A DNA stretch of 64,000 nt from an uncultured Acidobacteriota bacterium (GTDB taxonomy: Bacteria; Acidobacteriota; Terriglobia; Terriglobales; Acidobacteriaceae), in NCBI GenBank assembly GCA_903873705.1, contig CAIQPK010000041.1:1-64000 (forward strand), given 5' to 3'. A model generated the notes under the pieces. That model was not told where the DNA came from. It saw nothing but the letters and a program-made list of their open reading frames with translations, and made no database searches. Below, one piece after another: positions 1 through 7,527 of the stretch (within the stretch, counting starts at the first letter, position 1; every line of letters begins with the position of its first letter). A program made the position numbers and the translations under genes.

Positions 1-18
1 GAGCGTGGATTATTTTGC

Positions 19-675
19 TTAGGCGGCGCGGGTAAGGCGGCGGCGGAGGGTGGTTGCGAAGCCGAGTGCGCCGGTGCCCAGGAGGGCTAGTGAGGAGGGC
101 TCGGGGACATTGCTTACCGTGTTGCCGTCGTCGAAGGTGAAGTTTGCGAAGGGTTCGCCTTCGAAGCTCCTGCCGGTATTGTTGATTTCCGAGACAGTGC
201 AGTAGCCGGGGTCGCAGAACAGGCTGCTGTTATCCGTTTCAAAGCCGGTGATGGCCAGGCTGCCGTCGATGACGCCGTTGGTGATGAAGAAGAATTCGTG
301 TGAACCCGTGGTGGCGTCGATGAGCGTGATAGTGGTGTTTACGTCGGATGGCGCGCCGGTGATATCGAGGGTGTCGGGGTTCCCGGTGTCTTGAACGCCG
401 GTCAGGCGTTCCCCAGCGGAGCCAAGGGTGGTGGTGATGGTGAAGCTCCCGGATGGGAAGCCGGGATTGCTGCTGGTGTAGTTGCCCGCCCAGGTGCAGG
501 TTGTGTCAGGAGTGGCGCAGCTGCCGGGTTGGACGGTGAACATGGAACCGCTTGTCCCGGTGCTGGCGATGGGAACCTCGTAACCGCTGGCGGTGAAGGT
601 GAGGGTGACGGGGGTGGCGTATACCGCCGAGGTAGAGAGAAGTGCAACAACAAGTGTTGCAAGGCCGAGCTTCAT
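19..675 (-). CDS. PEP-CTERM sorting-domain exported protein
   Basis: The predicted 218-residue protein starts with a signal peptide (MKLGLATLVVALL, cleavage after AVYA). It ends with a classical PEP-CTERM tail: VPEP, a hydrophobic helix (SSLALLGTGALGFA) and a basic RRRL cluster. Such proteins are exported and processed by the exosortase system, which is not in this window. The ATG at 675 was chosen because GGAG lies 8 bases upstream; the longer open frame (to 978) only adds low-complexity residues. A Cys pair with a Tyr-Thr and Pro-Gly-Phe-containing stretch (about residues 50-80) is shared with the next gene at 906-1583, so the two look like tandem paralogues. The molecular function of the body is unknown. 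Confidence 0.85.
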   Translation of the reverse strand: MKLGLATLVVALLSTSAVYATPVTLTFTASGYEVPIASTGTSGSMFTVQPGSCATPDTTCTWAGNYTSSNPGFPSGSFTITTTLGSAGERLTGVQDTGNPDTLDITGAPSDVNTTITLIDATTGSHEFFFITNGVIDGSLAITGFETDNSSLFCDPGYCTVSEINNTGRSFEGEPFANFTFDDGNTVSNVPEPSSLALLGTGALGFATTLRRRLTRAA

Positions 676-905
676 ATTTAACGCTCCGAAAAAAGAGTGA
701 ACACCGAACCACGAGCGGGCCGGGACGAGCCGGCAAAGTAAACAAGGGGACGGGGGAAGACTACAACAACTCGATGGAGAAAATAATGAAATTAAGCGGA
801 TGAAGATGGCGGGGACGTAGATTTTCGTCAATTCTTGCAGAAAGAAAGAAGGTCCCGCTGCGAGGAACGCAACGGGACCACTTTGTCGATGAAAGGGTGA
901 GATGG

Positions 906-1583
906 CTAGCTGGCGCGGTTGAAGCGGCGGCGTACGGCCATGAGGGCAACCGGGACCATGCCGCCCAGGGCGAGCCATTCCGGTTCAGGGGCCTGGGCGA
1001 CGTCGGTGGAGTCGAAGACGACGCCGGCAAGGATGGGGCTGGAGATGGTGGCGCCGTTATACACACCAACGTTGCCCTGGGTGCAGGCTACTCCGGCGGG
1101 AAGGCCACTGCAGACCGAGTTGACCGGGGAGAGGAAGTAGCTTTCGGCAACGAGATTACCGTTGATGACGATCGGGACGAGGCCGTCTCCGGTCAGGTTG
1201 GTGAGCAGGAGCGACATCTGCACGTCTGAGGAAAAGGGGTCGAAGTGGAAGTAGTTGCCGCCGGACGCCGACAGGGTGGGTGTGGTCGATGTTGCCGGGA
1301 GGCCTCCGTCGGCCTGGTCGTACGTGGTGGTGAGGAGATAGTTGCCGGAGGTGAAGCCCGGCGTGGAGCCGGTGTAGGCACCGGTGAGAGTGCAGACGGT
1401 CTGGGTGGCGCCGGAGCTGCAGTTGCCCTGCTGGGCGAGGTAAGTCCCATAGCCGCCGGAACCGCCGGTGCCAATAAGGGAATAAATTTCGTTGCTCTGG
1501 GAGAGATTGACAGTGATGGTTTCGGCGTAAAGAGTAGCGGAAAACAGGAAGAGGACAGCAGACATAACAACTTTGAAATTCAA
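906..1583 (-). CDS. PEP-CTERM-like exported protein, paralogue of the neighbour
   Basis: This encodes 225 residues with an N-terminal signal peptide (cleavage near LYA|E) and a C-terminal PEP motif (APEP), a hydrophobic segment and an RRRF basic end. That tail is a slightly atypical PEP-CTERM anchor. The start appears to be TTG at 1583, because AGGGG lies about 8 bases upstream. The internal ATG at 1565 has no ribosome-binding site and would remove the basic N-region of the signal peptide. Residues about 54-95 match the first PEP-CTERM protein (Cys...Cys-Thr, Tyr-Thr, Pro-Gly-Phe, Ser-Gly, Thr-Thr-Thr), indicating duplication. No catalytic motif is recognisable. Confidence 0.8.
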   Translation of the reverse strand: MNFKVVMSAVLFLFSATLYAETITVNLSQSNEIYSLIGTGGSGGYGTYLAQQGNCSSGATQTVCTLTGAYTGSTPGFTSGNYLLTTTYDQADGGLPATSTTPTLSASGGNYFHFDPFSSDVQMSLLLTNLTGDGLVPIVINGNLVAESYFLSPVNSVCSGLPAGVACTQGNVGVYNGATISSPILAGVVFDSTDVAQAPEPEWLALGGMVPVALMAVRRRFNRAS

Positions 1584-1689
1584 AACGGGGCCCCTGAAGC
1601 GATTGCGTTTCTACGCTTGATCTGGAGGGTAAGAAGGCGGGAGTGCCGCAAAAGTTGTACGGTGTTCCCGTTTTGGGCCTGCAGGCGGT

Positions 1690-2463
1690 TTAGCGCAGGG
1701 AGTTCACGTTCTCCAGCAGGCGTTCGCGTTCGCGGGCGAGGACCTGGGAGACGTCGCCCTGGTCTTCGACCTTGCCGTCGCGGATGAGGACGACTTCTGC
1801 CTGGAGCTGGAAGGCCTCTTCGACGCTGTGGGTGACGGAGATGGCGGGTATGCCGCGCGCGAGCAGCCCGTGGCGGAGGTTGGGGAGGAGTTCGTCGCGG
1901 AGGGTGCGGTCGATGCCGGTGAAGGGCTCGTCGAGAAGCATGAGGCGGCAATGGGGGGCGGCGAAGGCTCGGGCCATGCTGACGCGCTGGCGCTCGCCGC
2001 CGGAGAGGTCGGCGGGGCGGCGGTCAAGGAGCGGGGTGAGGCGGAAGAGGGTGATGGCGTTAGCGATGAGCTCTTCTCGGTGGTCCTGCTCGCCGGGTGA
2101 GCCGGGCCCGGGCTGGGCCTTGTGAGCGAAAGCAATGTTTTGGCGGACGGTGAGGTGGGGGAAAAGCGAGGGGTTTTGTGGAGCGAGCCGGATGCCGCGG
2201 CGGTGCGGAGGGGTGTAGAGGGTGGCGTTCTGCAGGGGCTCAATGGAACCAAGCCGAAGGTCTGTGCGGGTGAAGGAAATATCGCGCTTGCTGAGCAGGC
2301 CGCAGGCGGCCCGCAGGATGGAAGACTTGCCGCTGCCGGAAGGGCCGAAGAGGACGGTCCAGGGCGCGGTCAGGTTCAAGTCGACCGAGAGGTGAAGCGC
2401 GCCGACGTGATGATGGACGGCGATGCCGTGGTGGAAGCGGGGCTGGATGGTGGGGTTAGACAA
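1690..2463 (-). CDS. modC: Molybdate ABC transporter ATP-binding protein ModC
   Basis: This is an ABC ATPase of 257 residues. Walker A (GPSGSGKSS) is near residue 40, the LSGGERQ signature near 160, Walker B (LMLLDEP) just after, and the switch His in SVTHS. It is shorter than E. coli ModC because the C-terminal TOBE/MOP domain is missing. Start: TTG at 2463, overlapping the modB stop region by 8 bases, with AGGAG about 8 bases upstream; no ATG is available before Walker A. It powers the ModB channel for molybdate uptake. The assignment to molybdate rests mostly on the neighbouring modB and modA genes. Confidence 0.85.
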   Translation of the reverse strand: MSNPTIQPRFHHGIAVHHHVGALHLSVDLNLTAPWTVLFGPSGSGKSSILRAACGLLSKRDISFTRTDLRLGSIEPLQNATLYTPPHRRGIRLAPQNPSLFPHLTVRQNIAFAHKAQPGPGSPGEQDHREELIANAITLFRLTPLLDRRPADLSGGERQRVSMARAFAAPHCRLMLLDEPFTGIDRTLRDELLPNLRHGLLARGIPAISVTHSVEEAFQLQAEVVLIRDGKVEDQGDVSQVLARERERLLENVNSLR

Positions 2464-3127
2464 GGTCGCTCTCCTGGTAGGGGGAGCTGCGGGCGTAGAG
2501 CAGCAGCAGCGCGAGGAAGGAGAGCCCGACGAGCCAGAGGGCTGCCCGGTTGGCGGCGGCGTAGTTTGCTTCCTGGACCTGGTCGTAGAGGGCGATGGAG
2601 AGGGTGCGGGTGACGCCGGGGATGTCGCCGCCAAGCATGAGGACGACGCCGAACTCGCCTACGGTGTGGGTGAAGGTGAGGACGGCGGAGGCGAGGAAGG
2701 CGGCGCGGGAGAGGGGGGCGATGATGCGGCGGAAGACGGTGAGGGGGGAGGCTCCGAGGACGCGGGCGGTGTCGATGAGGTTGCGGTCTACGGCGGAGAA
2801 GCCGGCTACGAGGGGTTGAACGGCGAAGGGCAGGCTGAAGAGGACGCTGCCCATGACGAGGCCGGTGAAGGTGAAGGCCAAGGGGTGTCCGATGATGCGG
2901 ATGATCGCGCGGCCGAGCGATGTCAGGGGGCCTAGTCCTACGAGGAGGTAGAGGCCGAGGACGGTGGGGGGGAGGACGAGCGGGAGAGCGACGGCGGCCT
3001 GCGCGATGCGGCGGGTAACGCTGCGGCCGTTGGCGATCCACCAGGCGAGGGGGGTGGCGAAGGCGAGGAGGATCGCGGTCGTGGTGGCCGCGAGGCGGAG
3101 TGTGAGGAGGATGGAGGTGCTGTCCAT
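2456..3127 (-). CDS. modB: Molybdate ABC transporter permease ModB
   Basis: A 223-residue inner-membrane permease with about five hydrophobic segments. It carries the binding-protein-dependent transport signature typical of ModB/CysT permeases (DTARVLGASPLTVFRRI, around residues 140-155) followed by a TVGEFG motif seen in ModB. The length fits ModB (about 225-230 residues). The gene overlaps modC by 8 bases, so the two are translated together. The periplasmic partner modA lies upstream but is separated by a small membrane-protein gene and two hairpin repeats. Specificity for molybdate rather than tungstate cannot be decided from sequence. Confidence 0.9.
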   Translation of the reverse strand: MDSTSILLTLRLAATTTAILLAFATPLAWWIANGRSVTRRIAQAAVALPLVLPPTVLGLYLLVGLGPLTSLGRAIIRIIGHPLAFTFTGLVMGSVLFSLPFAVQPLVAGFSAVDRNLIDTARVLGASPLTVFRRIIAPLSRAAFLASAVLTFTHTVGEFGVVLMLGGDIPGVTRTLSIALYDQVQEANYAAANRAALWLVGLSFLALLLLYARSSPYQESDLV

Positions 3128-3172
3128 GCTCGGACAGTGTAGATGGTTGAGCGTTCGCGTGATGCGATGGCA

Positions 3173-3457
3173 TTAGCTGCGATTTTGGAAGATACCCAAT
3201 TTGTTGAGAACCATGACGAAGGTGATTAACCCGGCCATCATGCTTATTCCGGTAAGGCTAAAGACCACTGTTCCATCGTCATCGAGGCTGAAAGGCACAT
3301 GAGCCAACGAAATGACCCCGAGTGCGCCGGTAATCGAGACCGTAATCGATGCGCATACGAAGGCAATGAAGAAGGCCCCTGTAATTTTGGGGTCGTAAGA
3401 ACTGTTCGTCAGTTCGGAAAGGAAACCCCGCCAAACTTCACGACAGAAGGGAAGCAT
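3173..3457 (-). CDS. Small two-helix membrane protein, unknown
   Basis: This open frame of 94 codons lies between modA and modB on the same strand. Two hydrophobic segments (about residues 28-52 and 65-90) are separated by an acidic loop (SLDDDGTV), so the product would be a small inner-membrane protein. No clear ribosome-binding site precedes the ATG. I do not recognise the family. It may be a real small gene that entered the mod locus, or a chance frame; the well-shaped membrane segments favour a gene. Confidence 0.45.
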   Translation of the reverse strand: MLPFCREVWRGFLSELTNSSYDPKITGAFFIAFVCASITVSITGALGVISLAHVPFSLDDDGTVVFSLTGISMMAGLITFVMVLNKLGIFQNRS

Positions 3458-3552
3458 AATGGGGAAATCTTAGCGCAAGTTTTCGATCAAGCTTCGATCA
3501 ATACCTATCCTTCGCAAGGTGCGAAGGAAGAATTATTCGGATGGTGTCTCAG

Positions 3553-3584
3553 CCCATGTCCGAGAATCCGGACATGGGGCACCC
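3553..3584. repeat. Dispersed hairpin repeat ending GGGGCACCC (copy A)
   Basis: A perfect 10-bp stem, CCCATGTCCG with CGGACATGGG, encloses a 6-base loop and is followed by GGCACCC. Nearly the same element recurs at 60848-60880 and, with a damaged left arm, at 14506-14524. It lies in the intergenic space between modB and modA. Confidence 0.85.
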
Positions 3585-3626
3585 ATTTTTGTGATGGGTT
3601 GAGGAATACGGTCGCGCTGTCGCGCG

Positions 3627-3673
3627 ATGCCCACCCTAACGACGATGAGACCGTCGTGAGGATGGGGCACCCG
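3627..3673. repeat. Dispersed hairpin repeat ending GGGGCACCC (copy B)
   Basis: A stem of about 15 bp (CCCACCCTAACGACG against CGTCGTGAGGATGGG, 13 of 15 pairing) is followed by GGCACCC. The stem sequence differs from copy A but the ATGGGGCACCC end is the same. It sits 40 bases from copy A in the same intergenic region. Confidence 0.7.
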
Positions 3674-3746
3674 GGTTCTTGCTGCTCCGGGGGAGAAGCT
3701 GATACTTCGCCTTCGGCAGGATGAGAAGTTTTAGAGAGGTGTTGGA

Positions 3747-4496
3747 CTAGTGGATGGGGGTCAGGCCGTATTTGGGGAGGTTTTGCTGGACGGGGTCGCT
3801 GGTTAGCCAGCGGAGGAAGTCGAGGGCCTGGGATTTGTTGGGGGAGGCTTTGAGGACTACGGCGCATTGGCGGATTTCGGGGTAGGCGGCGGCGGGGATG
3901 CGGACGTAGGTGCCGGCTTCTTTGTAGTGGGGGGAGTTGGCGATGGTAAGGGAGATGAGGGCGAGCTGGGCGTTGCCGGATTCGGCGAACTGGGCGGTCT
4001 GGGCGATGTTTTCAGCGATCACGAGCTTGGGTTTGAGTTTGGCGGTGAGGCCGAGTTTGCTGATGGCGGCTTCGGCGGCGCGGCCGTAGGGGGCGTGGTC
4101 GGGGTTGGCGATGGCCAGCTTGTCGAAGTGGGCTTCGAGGAGGGTGTTATTGGTGAGGGGCTGGAGGGGGGAATCTTTGCGGGCCCAGAGGACGAGAGCG
4201 CCGCGGGCGTAGGCGACGGGGGCGGATTGCTCGGTGAGTTTGGCGGCGACGAGGCGCTCGGGGAAGCTGTAGTCGGCGGCGAGGAAGAGGTCTTGCGGAG
4301 CGCCGTTTTCGAGCTGGGTTTCGAGGGTGGCTGAGGAGCCGTAGGAGACGGTGATGTGGGTGCCGGTGGCGTGCTCGTAGGCCGCGGTGAGGTTGGGCAT
4401 GACGCTCTGGAGGTCGGACGCGGCGGCGATGTGGAGCTCTTGTTGGGCGGCGAGCGGGAGGGTAGTGGCGAGGAGGGCGAGGGCGAGAAGCTTCAT
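3747..4496 (-). CDS. modA: Molybdate-binding periplasmic protein ModA
   Basis: The 249-residue protein begins with a signal peptide (MKLLALALLATTLPLAAQ). The mature part shows the ModA hallmarks: AAASDLQ near its start, SYGSSATLETQLENGAPQDLFLAAD in the middle, and a GRAAEAA region, typical of class II solute-binding proteins for tetrahedral oxyanions. It would capture molybdate (or tungstate) in the periplasm and deliver it to ModB. The start at 4496 was preferred over a longer frame that would overlap the divergent thrC start; only 50 bases separate the two genes. The gap to modB is interrupted by a small open frame and hairpin repeats, so it may be transcribed separately. Confidence 0.9.
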   Translation of the reverse strand: MKLLALALLATTLPLAAQQELHIAAASDLQSVMPNLTAAYEHATGTHITVSYGSSATLETQLENGAPQDLFLAADYSFPERLVAAKLTEQSAPVAYARGALVLWARKDSPLQPLTNNTLLEAHFDKLAIANPDHAPYGRAAEAAISKLGLTAKLKPKLVIAENIAQTAQFAESGNAQLALISLTIANSPHYKEAGTYVRIPAAAYPEIRQCAVVLKASPNKSQALDFLRWLTSDPVQQNLPKYGLTPIH

Positions 4497-4546
4497 AGGG
4501 TTGGGCCGTTTTCCGTTGGGGGCTTTACGGTAGTCTAGAGGGACGC

Positions 4547-5938
4547 ATGAGTGGACGTTCACATTTACTAAGATGCACCGGTTGCGGTGCGCGTATCAAT
4601 GGCGAAGAGGCCGGCAGCACGTTTCGCTGCGCGGTGTGCGGTGACCTGTTTGAAGTGGTTTATCCGTGGAGCGAGGCCTGGGGCGGCGGCGACCAGGTGG
4701 GTTTCCGGCCTAATGCGGGGGCGCTGAGGCACCTTTGGGCGGAGCGGCGTACGTCGACGATGGCTGCCGATCAGAGCGGGGTTTGGCGTTTTCGGGATTT
4801 GCTGCCAATCGTTAACGAAGACGAGATTGTGACGCTGCGCGAAGGTAATACGCCGCTGTATGAGCTGCCGCGGTGTGCGAAGGCGCTGGGGTTGAACTGG
4901 TTGCTGGCTAAGCACCAGGGGATGAATCCTACGGGGTCGTTCAAGGACACGGGGATGACGGCGGCGTTGTCGGTGGCGGTGTCGCGGGGTTTTGAGTGGG
5001 TGGCTTGTGCGTCGACGGGGAACACGTCGGCGGCGATGGCGGCTTATGCGGCGCGGGCCGGGCTGCGGTCGATGGTGCTGATCCCGGAAGGAAAGATTGC
5101 GTGGGGGAAGCTGTCGCAGTCGATGGATTACGGGTCGACGACGCTGCAGCTGAAGACGGATTTCGATGGCTGCGTAAAGGTGCTGAGCGAGGTGGTGTCA
5201 AAGGCGCCGGTTTATCTGCTGAACTCGGTGAATCCGTACCGGCTGGAAGGGCAGAAAACGCCGGCGTTCGAGATCCTGGAGCAGATGGACTGGCAGGTGC
5301 CGAATCACATTATCGTTCCGGGTGGAAATTTGGCGAACTGCTCGGCGCTGGGTAAAGGGTTTGCGGAGATGAAGCACCTGGGGTTCATCAACAAGGTGCC
5401 GAAGATCAGCGTGGTGCAGGCGCAGGGGGCGAATCCGCTGTACAGGGCGATGCAGGCTAACGGCGGCGATCACCTTGAGGCCGTGGTGGCCGATACGCGG
5501 GCCTCGGCGATCCGGATCGGCAATCCGGCTTCCTGGAAGAAGGCCGTTAAGGTGTTGCGCGAGACCGGCGGGACTTGCGAAGAGGCGACCGAGCAGGAGA
5601 TTGCGCTGGCGAAGGCGGAGATTGGTGCTGAGGGGATCGGGTGTGAGCCGGCGTCGGCGGTGACGCTGGCGGGGCTGAAGAAGATGGTGAAACGGGGGTT
5701 TGTGGGCGCGGAGGAGCGCGTGGTGCTGCTGCTGACCGGGCATACGCTGAAGGACTCCGAGTACACGATGAAGTTTCATCGCGGCGAGCTGTTGACGGAT
5801 GCGGAGATGGCTGGGGCTTCGGCGGACGAGCGTGCTTTGCATGAAGGCTTGCGGCGGGAGCCGATCGTGATGGAGCCGAGTGCGGAGGCCGTGATGCGGC
5901 TGCTGGATGCGGCGATGCCCGCAGGGCAGGCGAGATGA
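4547..5938 (+). CDS. thrC: Threonine synthase
   Basis: This PLP-dependent enzyme converts O-phosphohomoserine to threonine. The 463-residue protein opens with a zinc-ribbon-like module (CTGCG, then CAVCG about 20 residues later), followed by the fold-type II core. The PLP lysine lies in NPTGSFKDTG (about residue 135), the ASTGNTSAA phosphate region follows, and PGGNLAN contributes further cofactor contacts. AGGGA precedes the ATG. The gene overlaps thrB by ATGA, so the last two steps of threonine synthesis are co-translated. Length and the N-terminal zinc ribbon fit the shorter bacterial/archaeal type rather than the long yeast type. Confidence 0.95.
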   Translation: MSGRSHLLRCTGCGARINGEEAGSTFRCAVCGDLFEVVYPWSEAWGGGDQVGFRPNAGALRHLWAERRTSTMAADQSGVWRFRDLLPIVNEDEIVTLREGNTPLYELPRCAKALGLNWLLAKHQGMNPTGSFKDTGMTAALSVAVSRGFEWVACASTGNTSAAMAAYAARAGLRSMVLIPEGKIAWGKLSQSMDYGSTTLQLKTDFDGCVKVLSEVVSKAPVYLLNSVNPYRLEGQKTPAFEILEQMDWQVPNHIIVPGGNLANCSALGKGFAEMKHLGFINKVPKISVVQAQGANPLYRAMQANGGDHLEAVVADTRASAIRIGNPASWKKAVKVLRETGGTCEEATEQEIALAKAEIGAEGIGCEPASAVTLAGLKKMVKRGFVGAEERVVLLLTGHTLKDSEYTMKFHRGELLTDAEMAGASADERALHEGLRREPIVMEPSAEAVMRLLDAAMPAGQAR

Positions 5939-6831
5939 GTCGCGGACCGGTTAGGCTGGTGCTGCCTGCGACTTCGGCTAACCTGGGGCCGGGGTTCGAT
6001 GCGGCGGGGCTGGCGATGTCGCTGCATTTGACGGTGACGGCGGAGTTGGCGCCACGGTTTTCGATTGAGGCCACGGGGAGAGACTTCGAGCGAGTTGGGC
6101 GGCTTGAGCGCAACCTTATGCTGGAGACTTATCGGGATGTGGTGAAGGCGGCGGGGAAGCAGCCGGTGCCGGTGCATCTGAGTGTCGAGAATGAGATTCC
6201 GCTGGGGATGGGTTGCGGGTCGAGCGCGGCGGCGCTGCTGGCGGGCGTGGCGCTGGCGGATGCTTTCGGGGAACTGGCATTAGGGGACGCTGGGATTGTG
6301 GCGGAAGCGTGCCGGCGGGAAGGGCATCCGGATAACGTGGCGGCTTGCTGGTATGGGGGCTTTACGGTGTCGGCGATGACGGAGACAGGCGTGCAGGTGG
6401 CGACGTTTGCGGGTGATCCGAACTGGAAGCTGCTGCTGGCGGTGCAGGCGACGTCGCTGGCTACTCGCGAGGCGCGGGCGCTGCTTCCGGCGGAGTACGC
6501 GAAGGCGGATGCGGTGTTCAATGTGCAGCGGGCGGCGATGCTGGTGGCGGCATTTGCGCAGGGGCGGCTGGATTTGCTGGCTACGGCGATGCAGGACCGG
6601 TTGCACCAGCCTTATCGGAAGGAAGCTTGTCCGCTGCTGAAGGCGCTGCTGCCGCTGAGCGGGACGGCGGGGATTGCTGGCGCGGCGCTGAGTGGAGCGG
6701 GTCCGTCGGTGCTGATGGTGCTGGAGGCCGGGGTGGATGAAGCGGTCGTGGAGGCGAAGGTGCGCGAGGCGGCGGGGGAAGTGGAGTTGATCCGGCTGCA
6801 TGTTGCGGGTGGGGTGGAGCGGTCGGGGTGA
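5935..6831 (+). CDS. thrB: Homoserine kinase
   Basis: A 298-residue GHMP-family kinase that phosphorylates homoserine, supplying the substrate of ThrC. Motif 1 is LPATSANLGPGFD at the N-terminus. The ATP-binding loop is PLGMGCGSSAA (about residues 88-98), and the C-terminal motif GAALSGAGPSVL (about 240-251) is the third GHMP signature. It starts inside the thrC stop codon (ATGA overlap), an arrangement that indicates translational coupling. No aspartokinase or homoserine dehydrogenase gene is nearby. Confidence 0.95.
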   Translation: MSRGPVRLVLPATSANLGPGFDAAGLAMSLHLTVTAELAPRFSIEATGRDFERVGRLERNLMLETYRDVVKAAGKQPVPVHLSVENEIPLGMGCGSSAAALLAGVALADAFGELALGDAGIVAEACRREGHPDNVAACWYGGFTVSAMTETGVQVATFAGDPNWKLLLAVQATSLATREARALLPAEYAKADAVFNVQRAAMLVAAFAQGRLDLLATAMQDRLHQPYRKEACPLLKALLPLSGTAGIAGAALSGAGPSVLMVLEAGVDEAVVEAKVREAAGEVELIRLHVAGGVERSG

Positions 6832-6968
6832 CGATTTGCTGCTGTCGGCGGGGGAACCTCCGATGAGGCCAAGACGGGGTTTGGAACCGTTTTGCACAGT
6901 GGCGCATCTATGATTGAGGACGCGCGGAAGTACGGAACATGACTTGGACGGCGCGGAGGGAGATGGAC

Positions 6969-7322
6969 ATGGCAGGACAGTTTGTAACCGAAGTAAACGA
7001 CGCGGACTTTGAGAAGCAGGTATTGCAGTCGGACACACCTGTGCTGGTGGACTTCTGGGCAGCATGGTGCGGCCCGTGCCGCGCTTTGGCACCGGTCGTT
7101 GACCAGGTCGCGAGCGAGTACCAGGGCAAGCTCAAGGTCATGAAGATGGACGTCGACAAGAACAATGCGACGCCCGGGCGCTACGGCATTCGGGGCATTC
7201 CGGCGCTGCTGATCTTCAAGGGCGGCAAGGTCGCTGACCAGATTGTGGGCTTTGTTCCCAAGGAACAGATCGATCAGACGCTGGCACGGGTGTTGGGTGC
7301 TGGTGCTGTCGTCAACGCCTAA
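6969..7322 (+). CDS. trxA: Thioredoxin
   Basis: A 117-residue cytoplasmic thioredoxin with the active site FWAAWCGPC (about residues 25-33), the cis-proline loop (RGIPALLIF) and normal family length. It reduces protein disulfides. ATG at 6969 was selected because GGAGGGAG ends 6 bases upstream; ATG at 6963 would sit too close to it, and the frame back to 6939 adds non-conserved residues. It is followed by a strong hairpin at 7338-7369, so it looks monocistronic. Confidence 0.95.
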   Translation: MAGQFVTEVNDADFEKQVLQSDTPVLVDFWAAWCGPCRALAPVVDQVASEYQGKLKVMKMDVDKNNATPGRYGIRGIPALLIFKGGKVADQIVGFVPKEQIDQTLARVLGAGAVVNA

Positions 7323-7337
7323 GCGATAGAGGTTGCG

Positions 7338-7369
7338 AGAGGCCCGCGAGTGAGAGCTCGCGGGCCTCT
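7338..7369 (+). terminator. Hairpin terminator after trxA
   Basis: A perfect 13-bp stem, AGAGGCCCGCGAG with CTCGCGGGCCTCT, encloses a 6-base loop 15 bases past the trxA stop. There is no T-run after it, so termination may be inefficient or protein-assisted. Confidence 0.7.
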
Positions 7370-7527
7370 GTGCGTCCGTGGCTGGCTTGTGGGCCGCCAG
7401 GGGTTGGCAAGAGCTCAGAGCGTAGAGGCTATGAGCTTAGAAAAGCGGGTGTTGTTGAGGCGTGAGGGTGAGAGGCGAGAGGGTTGAGGTGCTTGATTAG
7501 TCAGGCTGGAGTGCTAGACTCAGGCCA

